Shown in pieces: positions 44,477 to 54,899 of a stretch of DNA of 64,000 nt (within the stretch, counting starts at the first letter, position 1; each line of letters opens with the position of its first letter). This stretch comes from Ornithodoros turicata (Eukaryota; Arthropoda; Arachnida; Ixodida; Argasidae): positions 806,001 to 870,000 of the forward strand of contig NW_026999407.1 of NCBI RefSeq assembly GCF_037126465.1, written 5' to 3'. The position numbers and the translations under genes are program-made. Under the pieces are notes generated by a model that had not been told where the DNA came from, ran no database searches, and saw nothing but the letters and a program-made list of their open reading frames with translations.

Positions 44477-45457
44477 TCAAGCATCGGTGTATATTTGGGT
44501 TCGATTCCGGTGGTGACTGTAGATGTGGAACAAGGTCAGTTGGCAGGCCACAACTGTTGGCACAACCTTCTTTTTCCTAAGGCCCGGAATTGACGTTTGT
44601 ACAGTGGGGTAGTGAAGTTTACACATGGGTGGCGCAAAGGAGGTCCGGGCGGAAGTTGAGGGGATGTTGCTTCGTAAACGGCAAATAGCTTGACCGAATG
44701 CAGATGCGGGATAACGTTGCGCAATGTAACAGAGGTAATGGGCTGGATGGCGGGCAAGATAACGTGTGTACGCGTGTAAGGCGACACTATCGCGAATAAT
44801 AGGCACCGATGGCTCGCGTGCCTCCGCCGAAAGAGGGAAGGTTTCCGTTGTCTTTGGCACTCCCAAACAGAGACGGAGACTTCTGGCTTGAATATTGAGC
44901 AGCTCCCGCTCGTGAGTGTTGGAGAGCCCATAAAGGACAGGCAGGCTATAGCGCATAACGCCAAGCAACAGGGAGCAGTGCACACGATGGAGGTCAGCAC
45001 AGGACCCCACGGACGGGCCCCATGTGGATCCACAGAGGTGCCGGAGCACATTACAGTAGATGCGGGCGCTAGCAGAAAGGGAGTTGATCTGCCGCGACCA
45101 TGTCAGTCCCCTATCAATGATGATGCCTAGATACCGATAATGCGAGACGTAGTTCAGTCTAGAGCCAGCTAGCAGGAGGGGGTACTTGGTGAAGGAGCGA
45201 CGCGTGAATGCCATAGCTACTCTCTTAGCCGGCGAGACCGACAACCCACGGTCAGCAAGATGCGCCACAAGAAGGTCTAAGGCATGTTGCAGACGACGCT
45301 GAATGGCATCACGGCGCGCTGCAGAGGTCCATATGCAAATGTCATCGGCATAGATCGTGATATGGGTATGCTTGGGCAGAAGAGAAGGGAGATGTACCAG
45401 GATGACATTAAACAGGAGCAGGCTGAGGACGCTCCCCTGTGGAACTCCACGATGCAC
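44477..45457 (-). pseudogene. Reverse transcriptase fragment of the LINE
   Basis: The 326-codon open part of the LINE polymerase. It starts inside motif 4 (GVPQGSVLS) and includes the YADD active-site loop at residues 36-39. A thumb region follows, and it stops at a TGA in place of the serine codon expected after IYTDA of RNase H. Motifs upstream of the methionine lie in the same frame direction but are broken by a TAA near 45705. It would have copied its own RNA into DNA at the target site; it is not functional now. Confidence 0.85.
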
Positions 45458-45904
45458 AAATTAGTTGGCACTGTCACCATCTGCTGTGCGTACGAACAGA
45501 GACCTGTCAGAAAGGAAGGCTTGCAACCAGGTAAGGGTACAGCCACCCACAGCAGCTTCTTGAAGCGACGCGATTACAACATTATGGAGAACACTGTCGT
45601 ATGCTTTCGCTACATCCAGGAAGACAGTGGCCGTTAGGAGCCTATCAGACTTTGCTTGCTGGATGGAGGAGATGAGATCGATGACATTGTCAATCGCGGA
45701 CCGCGGTTAAGTGGGCTTGTGTCTCATAGTGCGGTTTGGAATAAAGGGAGCAAGGAACATCTCCCTACGGTCTTAAGAACGGTATCAACATTACCTGTCA
45801 AGGCACAGCATTTCATATCGCTTTCAGTAAGTACAACACTGCTCATAGCAGTTACCATTCGTGTTGGGAAAGCATGCTGAAGTTAGCTCAGGCAGGCGTA
45901 TCCA

Positions 45905-48680
45905 GAAGTGTGAGCCAGGTTCATAGAGAGCACCTGGTGAGAGGGACAGCAACAGTGTGAAGTGAAGACCAGGAATTTTGCGCAGGTTTGGGGGTCCCAT
46001 CTTTTAAAAGTTTTGATGGAAAGCAGGGTGTGTGAAACACTGACCTCTGGTGGATGCATTTTAATTTATAACCAGGTACCCATATTCTAGTAATCTAGAA
46101 AAGCCTTAGCTCTCTTGCAGGAAATTGCTAATGAGTCTGAGCGTCTGTTGTGGAAACAGGTTGTAACTGGCTTTCTATCCACCCATCTTAGTTTCCCTAG
46201 GAAAAGCAAATATGTAATGCTGTACACCATATCTAATGCTAGCACACTAATTGCTTTGAGTGTTCTCAAGCTCCTGAAATGGAGCTACCTCGTGCATACG
46301 CTGTGCCATGTCAGCAAGAACATAAATCAGATTGCCTTTATTTTTGAAATTGGCCCTTCGGTGCTTCATGTGACCGCAAGAATGGTATCCCCTAAGCAAT
46401 AGGCAATAGGAATGATTTCTGCAATGTATTGTGCTTTGTAAAACAACAACTTGATTTGAAAATATATTCCAAAAGCCGGGTGACAACCTCATACTGTAAC
46501 GTCCTTTACTGCAAACACCGCTCAACACAACGATTAGAAACAGAGAGTAAACGTTTTGCCGCCTATCCGGGTGGCATCATCAGTGCAACAGAGGCCAAAG
46601 ACGAGCACATCAGCCTATCTAAGAGGGCATCATACGCATCCAATAGGAGGCCACGGTTTCTATTACAGGCTGAAGCATCAAGCCTGATCAAGCAGGACTC
46701 TAAGAACTTTCTAGGGCCCCATCGCAAGTCATGTGCAAAGGCTACTGCACCATCCCTGAGGCCAGCAATGGTAGACCAATTCGGGTCTGGTTAGTTAAGC
46801 TAAGCATTAGTAGCCCTGGCAACTCCCCTTGTGTGCTCTTTTAGGTTGCATCCCATTCTATGCACTCAACTTGATATGCACAGTCAAAATGCCTGATGAG
46901 CACAGTGCCCTTCAAATGTCGTATGAAACACGTTGAGTGAAAGATATGCACACCACCAATGTAACTCCTTTCATGTTGTTTTTGATTGTTTTCTGTTGTA
47001 GGGATGATGCCACCTGGATAGGCAATGAAACGTTTACTCTCTTTGTTCTTAATTGTTGTGTTAAGCCGGTGCTCCCAGTAAAGGATTTTACATTATGAAC
47101 TTTGTTTGAATGATGATTAGTGGTGACATTCATACCCTGGGCCACTACTCTATCAATTGCTTGTAGTAGTGTGGCGAAATCGAATAACGAGCTTTGTAAA
47201 CAATTTATTTGGTAATATATTTATTTATCTCTCATAGGTTGAAGAACCCAGTGTGCTGTTACATAAAGGAGGGGCATGTAATCATACAAGACCGATCACC
47301 AAAAGGCCTTGCTTTTGACTAGATTAAAATGTGAAGCGATTGTAACATAACAAATGCTGCATGGTGGCGGTATGATAGGTTCTCCTCACGAGTTGTTGCC
47401 ACGGTTGCGTTAGTTGCGAAGTAGTTGAGAAACTGCATATCCAGTTAATGGTAACGGGATCAAATTTTAATTAGGCTAGTTTGGCCAACACGCGAGCATA
47501 AAGCACAATGTCAAAATCCTTTACAAAATAAAAACATCTGCGTGGACCAGAAATCAAGACAGTTTAAAATGCTGTGAACGAATTCCACTACGTTAGTTTT
47601 GCCTGAATACTCTTTTCTAAAACCACGCTAGAATTAAAAAAAAGAAGAAGAAATTGATAGACTCAACATGGTTGACAACGTGTTAGTATATGGTGTGCTC
47701 CATTAGTTTACAGGGAACCCTAAAAGGTGGAGCTGGTTAGTAGATAGAAGGAGCATGGTTGTCACCTCTTCTGAAGACAGGAATTAGCTTGAGACCTATA
47801 CCCTCGACTCAGACACATACAAAGCACCTTTCACACAGATTAACACATCTTCGTTTCTGCTATTTCACCTTCAAATGTTCATCGCTGTTGAGTGGTCTGT
47901 CAACCTTATAATGCAGATTGGAATTGAAACGCAGGTGCATAAGGGATGCTCTGAAAGAAAAGTGTTTCGTTTTAGTCCTCCTCTTAATGTTTCCGAAAAC
48001 GAAAACAAACTTCACAGTGACTATTCTTCTGAAATGAGCAATTCGAGAATGAAAGCAAAAAATATATCTCGCCATATCATTGTACCCAACTGAGACCTGG
48101 CACCTGAATTGAATAATGGTAGTTGAAGATGCTGATGAACTCGGGCTACAGTGCGCCAAAACCATGGTAAAACTGACTAGTTAAAGTTACGTTTAAAATC
48201 AGACTACTATACTAAAATATTATACTTGGTTGGTAAATTGAGGTATAGACAAAAACATGATGATAAAAATAAGCAGTTGAAGAAAAGGCAGAAACAATTG
48301 CTGGCATTGTGTGACTGATGTCGAGTTGCCATACCAGGTGTTGTATAATAACTTACGCTAACATGCTGTGGCATATAAAGTACAATGATACACGTGTGGA
48401 TGTGGATATGTGAAACCAACATACACATACTTACATTTCGAACTTTCTTGAAAGAGGCAGCCCAAGTGTGTCGGATTTGTCAGACTCGATGCAAAGTCAG
48501 TAAGCACTGCAGTGTGGAATGACTGTTTCATCTTTCGAAAGCAGAGGTGCAGCCACCACGACGCTTCGTCATCTCAATGCTTCAGAGCGGCATAGCATAG
48601 TAAGAAGCCATCAGAAGTATCACATAAAGGTAACTGGGTTGAAAAAGCTGAGGGTTCTGTGGGATGCGTAAGAAAGCATA
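45905..48680. other. No confident gene; one short inverted pair
   Basis: GAGAGTAAACGTTTTGCCGCCTATCC...GGTGGCATCATC at about 46530-46580 is mirrored by GATGATGCCACCTGGATAGGCAATGAAACGTTTACTCTC at 47001-47041, so an old inverted-repeat element may span 46530-47045. A plus-strand frame at 46115-46402 is preceded by an acceptor-like CTCTCTTGCAG but matches nothing. The rest is AT-rich and unassigned. Confidence 0.45.
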
Positions 48681-48688
48681 TGCGTTAC

Positions 48689-49688
48689 CAGACCTGTAAA
48701 GTAATTAATTACAAGTAATTGAATTAGTGTAATTAATTACTTTCTTAGTAATTAATTACTTCCGGAATTACATTAGGTTTTATGTAGTTGTAACTATAAT
48801 GGAATTACTTTTACAAGTAACATGTAACGCATTTTGAATTACTTTCGGAATTACTTTGTACGCTATCTCGGAAGGCCCAATGTTTAAAGTTGGGTTCCAC
48901 ACCGTTTCTTTTTCGCTTTTTTTTTCACAGTGATTACTCAAAGGCTCGATTCAGATCGGTACATTTATCGGTACAATTTTTTTTACATTTGAATGTGGAA
49001 AGAGAAAAACTCTTGCCCCACGGGAAAAGGAGTACGAATTGTGGATATCGACCCGCACTTCACAGTCGTTAAAGTGCTCGAAAGATCTTTCTTGTGTGCT
49101 CGAGGTGTTCATGGAGTACAATGTTGGGCTGCCCAGCAGTGCACCAGTGGAGCGTCTGTTTTCAGTTGGTGGTCTTGTTATGAGAAGGAGACGTGGCAGC
49201 CTTACAGACAAGAACTTCGAGAATACCTTACTCTTGAAAGCCAAGACGTTACAAGCTGCACTCATGATCTGCACTTTGTTCGCATACCTGAAGAAAGAAA
49301 GCCTTTTGACTGATGATGTTCGGTGCCAGGCCATAGTCATGATTTAGTTGTTGTTGTTGTTGTTCGGTGTTTCTTTAACATGGGAAGAGACTTGTCCTTG
49401 TGTAAGACTTCTCTAACTCTTTTTTCTACCACACGCACAACTACCACCATCTTTCAGAACATGTGCAATAAATGTGTACATCAAATCTTGCAGTTTGCAC
49501 GTCGTTTGCTCGTTGCAGTCAACCTTGTGAATGTAATTCAGTGTAATGCAATTACTTTTTCAGTAATTGTAATCGTAATTGAATTACAATTGAAAATGAG
49601 TAATTGTAACTGTAATTTAATTACTTTTGTGAAAATGTAATTGTAGTCGTAATTCAATTACTTTGGAAAAGTAATTTTTACATGTCTG
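48689..49688 (+). mobile_element. hAT element keeping only the 3' end of its transposase, 1000 bp
   Basis: Ends are CAGACCTGTAAAGTAATTAATTAC and, complementing the right, CAGACATGTAAAAATTACTTTTCC. The flanks TGCGTTAC (48681-48688) and CGCGTTAC (49689-49696) match at 7 of 8. Subterminal GTAATTA arrays fill 48700-48860 and 49540-49680. Between them lies the C-terminal part of a hAT transposase (49039-49347). It looks like an internal-deletion derivative of an autonomous element. A GTTGTTGTTGTT tract follows the stop. Confidence 0.9.
49039..49347 (+). pseudogene. hAT transposase C-terminal dimerisation region
   Basis: The frame carries SSAPVERLFSVGG (SSAPVERLFS at 49135-49164), a run of arginines, then LTDKNFENTLLLK, the order and spacing of the hAT C-terminal (hATC) domain. 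This region holds the dimer together and contributes the last catalytic glutamate area. The zinc finger and the DDE core that should precede it are gone. The frame runs to a stop shortly after. It cannot act as a transposase alone. Confidence 0.85.
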
Positions 49689-49926
49689 CGCGTTACACAA
49701 CAGCTACGAGAATGATCGGCTGCACTTGCATTGTTTTCAGTGCGTAGGCTTGGAACTGAGAAATAAATATGCTAACCTTATTGAAACTAATGAACATGAA
49801 AGAACTGATGATGCGTGATGACGCCTTCAGATGACGTACCCTGGGAGTCGCTGAGAGGGCGTGTTAGCTTAGCTCAATTGGTAGAGCCCTGGACAGGCAA
49901 TCCAGAAGATGTGCGTTCGAGCTCTA

Positions 49927-50421
49927 CACTCTTAAAAATGAACTTCCCCGCATAGCACGCTTTTAGCCAACCATTATCACGAATGATATCGCTATGTGCC
50001 CTGGGGGCTTAATCGCTTCATCGTCGTCACGGTCGTTATAAGCTAACGAGCGGCGGGAAATTCAAAAAGGTGGGCACGTGACACATTGCGCGTGACGTGT
50101 ACCACAGCCTTCACGTATCGCGCGAAGAGCGCCGTGCACGTGCTTTATCACGTGCCCACCTTTTTAAATTTCCCGGCCGCCTTTTTGAATTTCCCGCCAC
50201 TCGTTATCTTGTAACGACCGTAACGACGATGAAGCGATTAAGCCCCCTGATTTGTTCAAAACGGTAGGCGTACGCCTTTTCTGTGACACTTATGCGGTTC
50301 ATAATTGTCACAAAAATGGCGTACGCCTCCCGTTTTCAGCAAATCGGGGCACATAACGATATCATTCGACATGATGGTTGGCTAGGAGCGTGCAATGTGA
50401 TGAAGTTCATTTCTAAGAGTG
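49927..50421. mobile_element. CACTCTTA MITE nested in the SINE, 495 bp
   Basis: Ends CACTCTTAAAAATGAACTTC and, complemented, CACTCTTAGAAATGAACTTC, flanked by TA (49925-49926, 50422-50423). The two halves (GCATAGCACGC...AGCCAACCAT and its complement) form a long palindrome interrupted by another insertion at 50004-50246. Same family as 58247-58484. Confidence 0.88.
50004..50246. mobile_element. Palindromic MITE nested in the MITE, 243 bp
   Basis: Ends GGGGCTTAATCGCTTCATCGTCGT and their complement. The whole element is nearly self-complementary around CACGTGCCCACCTTTTT/AAAAAGGTGGGCACGTG. A CTG direct repeat flanks it (50001-50003, 50247-50249), and related MITE copies show the uninterrupted CCCTGATTTG at this point. 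The 3-bp duplication alone does not fix a superfamily. Confidence 0.85.
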
Positions 50422-50499
50422 TACAGCTGGCTAACCTTTTCAGTGACGTTCATCTTTCATCGCTTCTTTCATCGTTCATTGTTGAAACTACTTTTCCAT

Positions 50500-51029
50500 C
50501 AGGACCACACGAGAGCACATTTGGGTTCCATAGATGAAGGCAATGAAGGTTTAGGTGACAGTATCATGAGGTCCCGATGCTCCTTTGAGATGCAGCAGGC
50601 AGAATTTCGCTGAGGCGAGTGACTGCCGTTGCGGTTCGTTGCTTCGCAGCAGATCAAGAACAGTGCGCTGCAATGATAGGTGAAACGTTCAGAATATGGC
50701 GAACAACTCCTACACCAACCCAATGACCCGAAAAAAGCAGGATGATCCGGGAGTCACACAAGTTCGCAGTTCGTAAGCTCGTCGTCATACGGCAACCATT
50801 ACAGCTGACCGGATACGGAAGCATATGGAACGCCGTGCACAGATTGAAAAGAAAATCGTAGAACGTATTGCATGTGATAAGTGTAGGGTATATTTTTCTT
50901 TTTGAGGCTCTGTAGCAAAAACATTAACATATAAATGCCATTTAATGAAAGAAATTAACAGGTATTGCGTGACCACGTGACGCGTTTGAGCCAATTATGG
51001 GTGTTGGCAGTGGCCCTCGTGTTGACGTC
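50500..51029. other. Unassigned sequence after the SINE
   Basis: Contains the rest of the SINE body or its flank and unassigned sequence. No gene was recognised in it. Confidence 0.4.
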
Positions 51030-51037
51030 ATCTTGAT

Positions 51038-51624
51038 CACAGGGGTGGCATCCAATGTATTCCTCCGTAGACGAAAGCGTGCTTGACGAACGCAATGCAT
51101 CCTGGAAAGGTCCTGGTCGCAGGTCACAGCAAACGTCAAGGCACACGTGACCTTAAAGATAGCGGCGCCCGTGATCGGCGGCCAAACCGTCTGTAAACAA
51201 TGCGGTTGTTGTTTCTGGACGACGTTTTGGACGTTTTTCGATCACGGTAATTATTTTTATCCGATAATCCCGCAGTAAGACGCGCAGTTCTACACATAGC
51301 CTCGTATTGTTGACAACTCCCAAAGGTGTGATAACGACTGCGCGTTAAGACTTACCGAGCCGATGCGATGTACTTAAACTAAGGAGAAATGGGCTACCAT
51401 GTTGCGGAAGAAGCACCGCATAGTTTACGCTGGCAAATTACGGTAATCTTTTGGTGTTATGACGGCGACAATATGCCGGTAAGCGGCAAAACGACATGTA
51501 AACAAAGTCACATGACCTCAAAATGACGTTTCCTATGACGTGCGACCAGGACAAGATGGCAGTTTTGCCAAAGGCACCCGCTTGAGGGGAGTTACAACAA
51601 TGGCGGGTTTGTGTCACCCCTGTG
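51038..51624 (+). mobile_element. hAT-type MITE family A, copy 2 (587 bp)
   Basis: Ends CACAGGGGTGGCATCC and TGTCACCCCTGTG, with an exact 8-bp duplication ATCTTGAT (51030-51037, 51625-51632). Closely related to 17873-18460 and to the inverted copy at 62562-63040, with nearly equal length to the first. No transposase is present. Confidence 0.92.
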
Positions 51625-51657
51625 ATCTTGATGGTGTGCCCGGGTGGATATTCTATT

Positions 51658-51744
51658 GGCGTTTATGTTTATTCGCTTGGAGACGCTCCGAGCCGTTTAT
51701 TCGCTTTGAGTCCGAGCGCCTCCGAGCGAATAAACATAAACGCC
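51658..51744. repeat. Strong hairpin, about 26-bp arms
   Basis: GGCGTTTATGTTTATTCGCT...GGAG at the left is complemented by CTCCGAGCGAATAAACATAAACGCC at the right with about one mismatch. The roughly 35-base loop itself contains a second partial copy of the arm. It may be a minimal foldback element. Confidence 0.8.
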
Positions 51745-51749
51745 CTATA

Positions 51750-53490
51750 TAGACGTATGTTTTCTCTGTTTGACGCTAGGCGTGCTGCACTCGGATGAAG
51801 TCGAATGTTCAAAATTCGAGTTTAGAGAAACCGTAGGGTTTTACGCATGAATTTTCGCATAGAGAGTCCTTGTTGGGCGCTTTATCGACTGCAAGTACGA
51901 AAGAGCTCCCACAGTTTCTGGTCAGGGTCCCTTTAAGAAGTACAAGTGACCAGAGGTTATACATTTCTGAGCATTCGTCGCTGCTTCTTGAAAATACGTT
52001 AAAAAAAGAATATGAAGAAAATAAAAAATGGATGAAGTACAATGTAAAACTTCATTTTTATACCACTGTGATCTCTAGCAAATTAACCCGTGTGACCACA
52101 CTTAAAAAATGTGAAGTGTAGGAACAAAAAATGAAAGCATGTGCCTCTCGCAGATTGTTACTTTACTTCGTCATGTAACTGAATCACGCATAAAGAATGT
52201 TTATTAACTACCAATGAACCAGAAATGTAAAAAGCACTAGAACAATTCATTAGGAGGACCGAAAAGACAATTGACTAAGTGCTGCAGTGTCCTAATGTGT
52301 TCGTGTCTTTCCATTCCATTCCTTCAACTTGAACGTAGAAGCATGCCTCTCAACAATGAATTTTCTTGCTCTTTGAAATTTTCCCTTTCAAAGCAGAAAA
52401 ATTGTCAGAATGTCAGGCTGTTCCTCTTGGTGCCGCATCTAACTAAGAGCGCTAAAATGAGGATAAAAGTACGAAAACACACTGATCTGTGTGTTTTCGT
52501 CTTGTTATCATATTAGTTGTTTTAGTAGGATGCCTGGAGTTTAGAGTTTGTTTGTGAAATTTTCCTGTGGAGGCCAAGTTTGTGTACTTAGTGGAAAAAT
52601 CAAATAACGTACTCTAAGCACAATACAAAGTACAGCCCTTGAAATGTACATAAAGCACTACTTGGGTACTTATTACTTCAGGAAATTCCCACCACACGCG
52701 TCGAGCATACTTTCCCTCCACCTGGGCCATAGCAACCAAAACCAGCTACACCTCGTAGCTCGACAAGCTTTGATGTCGCTGAAAAAAAAAACAAAAAAAA
52801 ACAATTGTTTGTATTCCTTTAGGGGTGTGTTTGTAGTATATAATTTTTTTCTCAATATTTTGTTTTCTTGAGCATTGTGAGCGTCTCGAACTTGGCCCAA
52901 ACATTAAGAGTTACAGACGACATTTCTGCGCCTTCTGTGCTAGTGTTGTAGGAGAAGGGTCGATGTACCTTACGGAGACTGAGTCCATATGGACCCGGAA
53001 CGAATCTGGTCACGTGGTGAGAGTTTAAAGCAGTACAGAGGATCGTCCAAAAAATTTCCCATTAAGATGTCGGATGAAAGTGTGTGTGTCATTTAACCGA
53101 ATAGCGCGAAAGGTTTTGATGTGTGCAACTTGTTTCCCAGAAAAAAAAAAAGAAAAGAAAAAGGCACATAAACGTGGCTCCTGTAACATATTGAAAATCT
53201 ACAGGCGCATTATTCATCAAACGAGAACACATATTTTTTTTTCCTCCCCATGCTCCGCTGCAGCTCACTCGTTACTTGAGGTCGTCTATAGGAATTAAAA
53301 AGTGACCCTCTTCAGTGAAAAGACCCACACATTTATCATTTTGAAAACCTACACATGTACGTAATTGTTCTTTCGCGAGAAAAAACAAAAAAGATTCGTC
53401 ATCGCACTTGCATCCCGTCTGTAAGGTACCATTATCACCCTTTGGGCGAATTTCGCCTTCTGTTCTTCTTCCAAGTTCTACCAACTTAAC
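51750..53490. other. Unassigned AT-rich intergenic sequence
   Basis: Short frames at 52271, 52644 and 53074 lack domain or splice support. A-rich tracts occur at 52780-52802 and 53140-53162. An AGGGTCCCTTTAAG motif near 51925 resembles those at 7978, 11608 and 26778. Confidence 0.45.
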
Positions 53491-53495
53491 TCCCA

Positions 53496-54895
53496 TCCTC
53501 CATCGTTCCCTCATCTTCCTGACATAAAAGGTCACATTTTGTGTCCGACGAAGACTGGACCTCAGCCTGAAACCCCCAAAGGCCCGTTTCAATGGTTTCG
53601 CCATTAGTAAGAATATTTCTCGTTGCCCCCTGTAATTCCCTTCGACGCATTTCATTCAATTCAAATATTTTTATTACGTTTAACCATACTCGAATGCGTC
53701 AATTTTCAATTGAGCATTTATTCCCGTTATATACGGATGTTGTGAGACACTTGGAATGGGTGACTCGCAGTCTTTGACACGTGCCGAATAGTGTTGAAAG
53801 ACTAATGGCATCAATTTCCTTCCAAAGGGTTTCGGAAACAATTTGCGCAAAGTTACGCCCACTTCCGTTTCCTACATGTTACATTATTATCGCAGACACA
53901 TTAGAAGGAGATCGTGAGTTCGTTCTTAATTAAAAGCAGTTTCCTTTGAAAGGAAACAGGATGTCCTCTCCCACAACACCGCACAATTATACCGCGTTCA
54001 AGAGCGCGATAATATCAGGCAACTGTATATAGATCGTTATGTACCATTGAGCCTAACCAAACGGGTGTGGCCTCCATTGCACATGATGTATCAAAACTTC
54101 TCAAATATACGTTCGGGTTGGAAGAAAGATCGAGTCTACTTGAAATTGGAATGCAGAATTCTATATTGCTTTCAAAACTCGAATCACAAAGAGAATTGCT
54201 CGCTTTCGTATATTCGAAAAACTCAAATGATCGCGCAGACCTAGGGTGGAATGTTCGCGGAAAAAAAAGGAAAAGGAAAAAGAAAAAGAAAAAAACGGTT
54301 TCAAAAGGGTCCCCAAACATTGAAAAAGCCTCGCTGACTTCTTGGAGTACTATAAAAATTGAAGACTAGGTTGGCACAAAGTACTCTTCTCTGAGTTGCA
54401 CAAGAAGCGTTTACTTGGTAGTGAATGCATGTAGTTGGAGCAGGTCCCATTTACTTTCTTAACTAATAGGAGAGCTGATCTATCTCTTATCTTAAACCTT
54501 CATCTACCCACCCGGTCATCAATCACCAAAAAATTTTTGATTCGCAAATAATTGACTCCATTAATTAGTAGCGACACCTTGATTTAGAAACGTAAAATGT
54601 CCTGTCATGGGTCTGCATTGTGTATATGTGAACTTCACCGCATAGCACGCTCTTAGCCAAGTACCATCCGAATGATATCGTTCTGTGTCATGACATATCC
54701 AATACAGGGGGAGGAGCCTATCTGGGACAAACATAACGTGTCCCAGTTATGCGCCTCTTCTCATTTTCAGCAAATAAGGACAGAGAATGATATTATTCGG
54801 AGTGATGGCTGGCCAGGAGCGTGCTATGTCGTGAAGTTGTATTTTAACGGAACTTCATCAACAGAATAGAAAAGGCTCATCTCATCCTGCCTGCA
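53496..54895 (+). repeat. Dispersed repeat B, copy 2 (uninterrupted at the MITE site)
   Basis: Collinear with 27130-28478 plus 29534-29692. It lacks the 1055-bp MITE found in copy 1 (site near 54736) and has deletions relative to copy 1 in the 53910-54060 part. It contains a purine-rich AAAAAAGGAAAAGGAAAAAG stretch at 54260. Coding frames are not conserved between the copies. Confidence 0.8.
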
Positions 54896-54899
54896 GTCG

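Larger units (their letters stand above)
43818..45900 (-). mobile_element. I-type LINE, polymerase and RNase H part (degenerate)
   Basis: Minus strand. From about 45700 downward the polymerase fingers/palm (AIDNVIDLISSI, FLDVAKAYDSV) lead to HRGVPQGSVLS and the catalytic YADD at 45352-45341. The frame 45457-44477 ends at IYTDA and a TGA where RNase H should start. RNase H continues with AEAEAI and, after a frameshift, WIPSHVGISGNDRADALA. A further shift near 43990 leads to the Cys knuckle CPTCNVEVDVPHILI, cut by the giant element at 43817. Key catalytic residues are recognisable but stops and shifts make it inactive. The endonuclease and ORF1 are absent, consistent with 5' truncation near 45.9 kb. 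Confidence 0.88.
49862..50500 (+). mobile_element. tRNA-derived SINE split by a MITE
   Basis: Plus-strand head GTTAGCTTAGCTCAATTGGTAGAGC (A box) and GTGCGTTCGAGCTC (B box) is cut at 49926 and resumes at 50424 with CAGCTGGCTAACC. Across the gap GTTAGCT and GGCTAAC pair as a seven-base stem. The body continues TTTTCAGTGACGTTCATCTTTCATCG. U33 of the anticodon loop is replaced by A and the T-stem is imperfect, so this is a SINE rather than a tRNA gene. The 3' end is uncertain. Confidence 0.75.

Noticed and set aside
49862..50434. Functional tRNA gene reading (anticodon-like GGC)
   Set aside because: A replaces the invariant U33, the T-stem is mismatched, two MITEs interrupt it, and a SINE body follows.
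27788..54244. Paired 65-codon frames in repeat B copies (27788-27985 and 54047-54244) as a conserved gene
   Set aside because: The two copies differ mostly by amino-acid-changing substitutions and lie in a dispersed repeat, so there is no sign of purifying selection.
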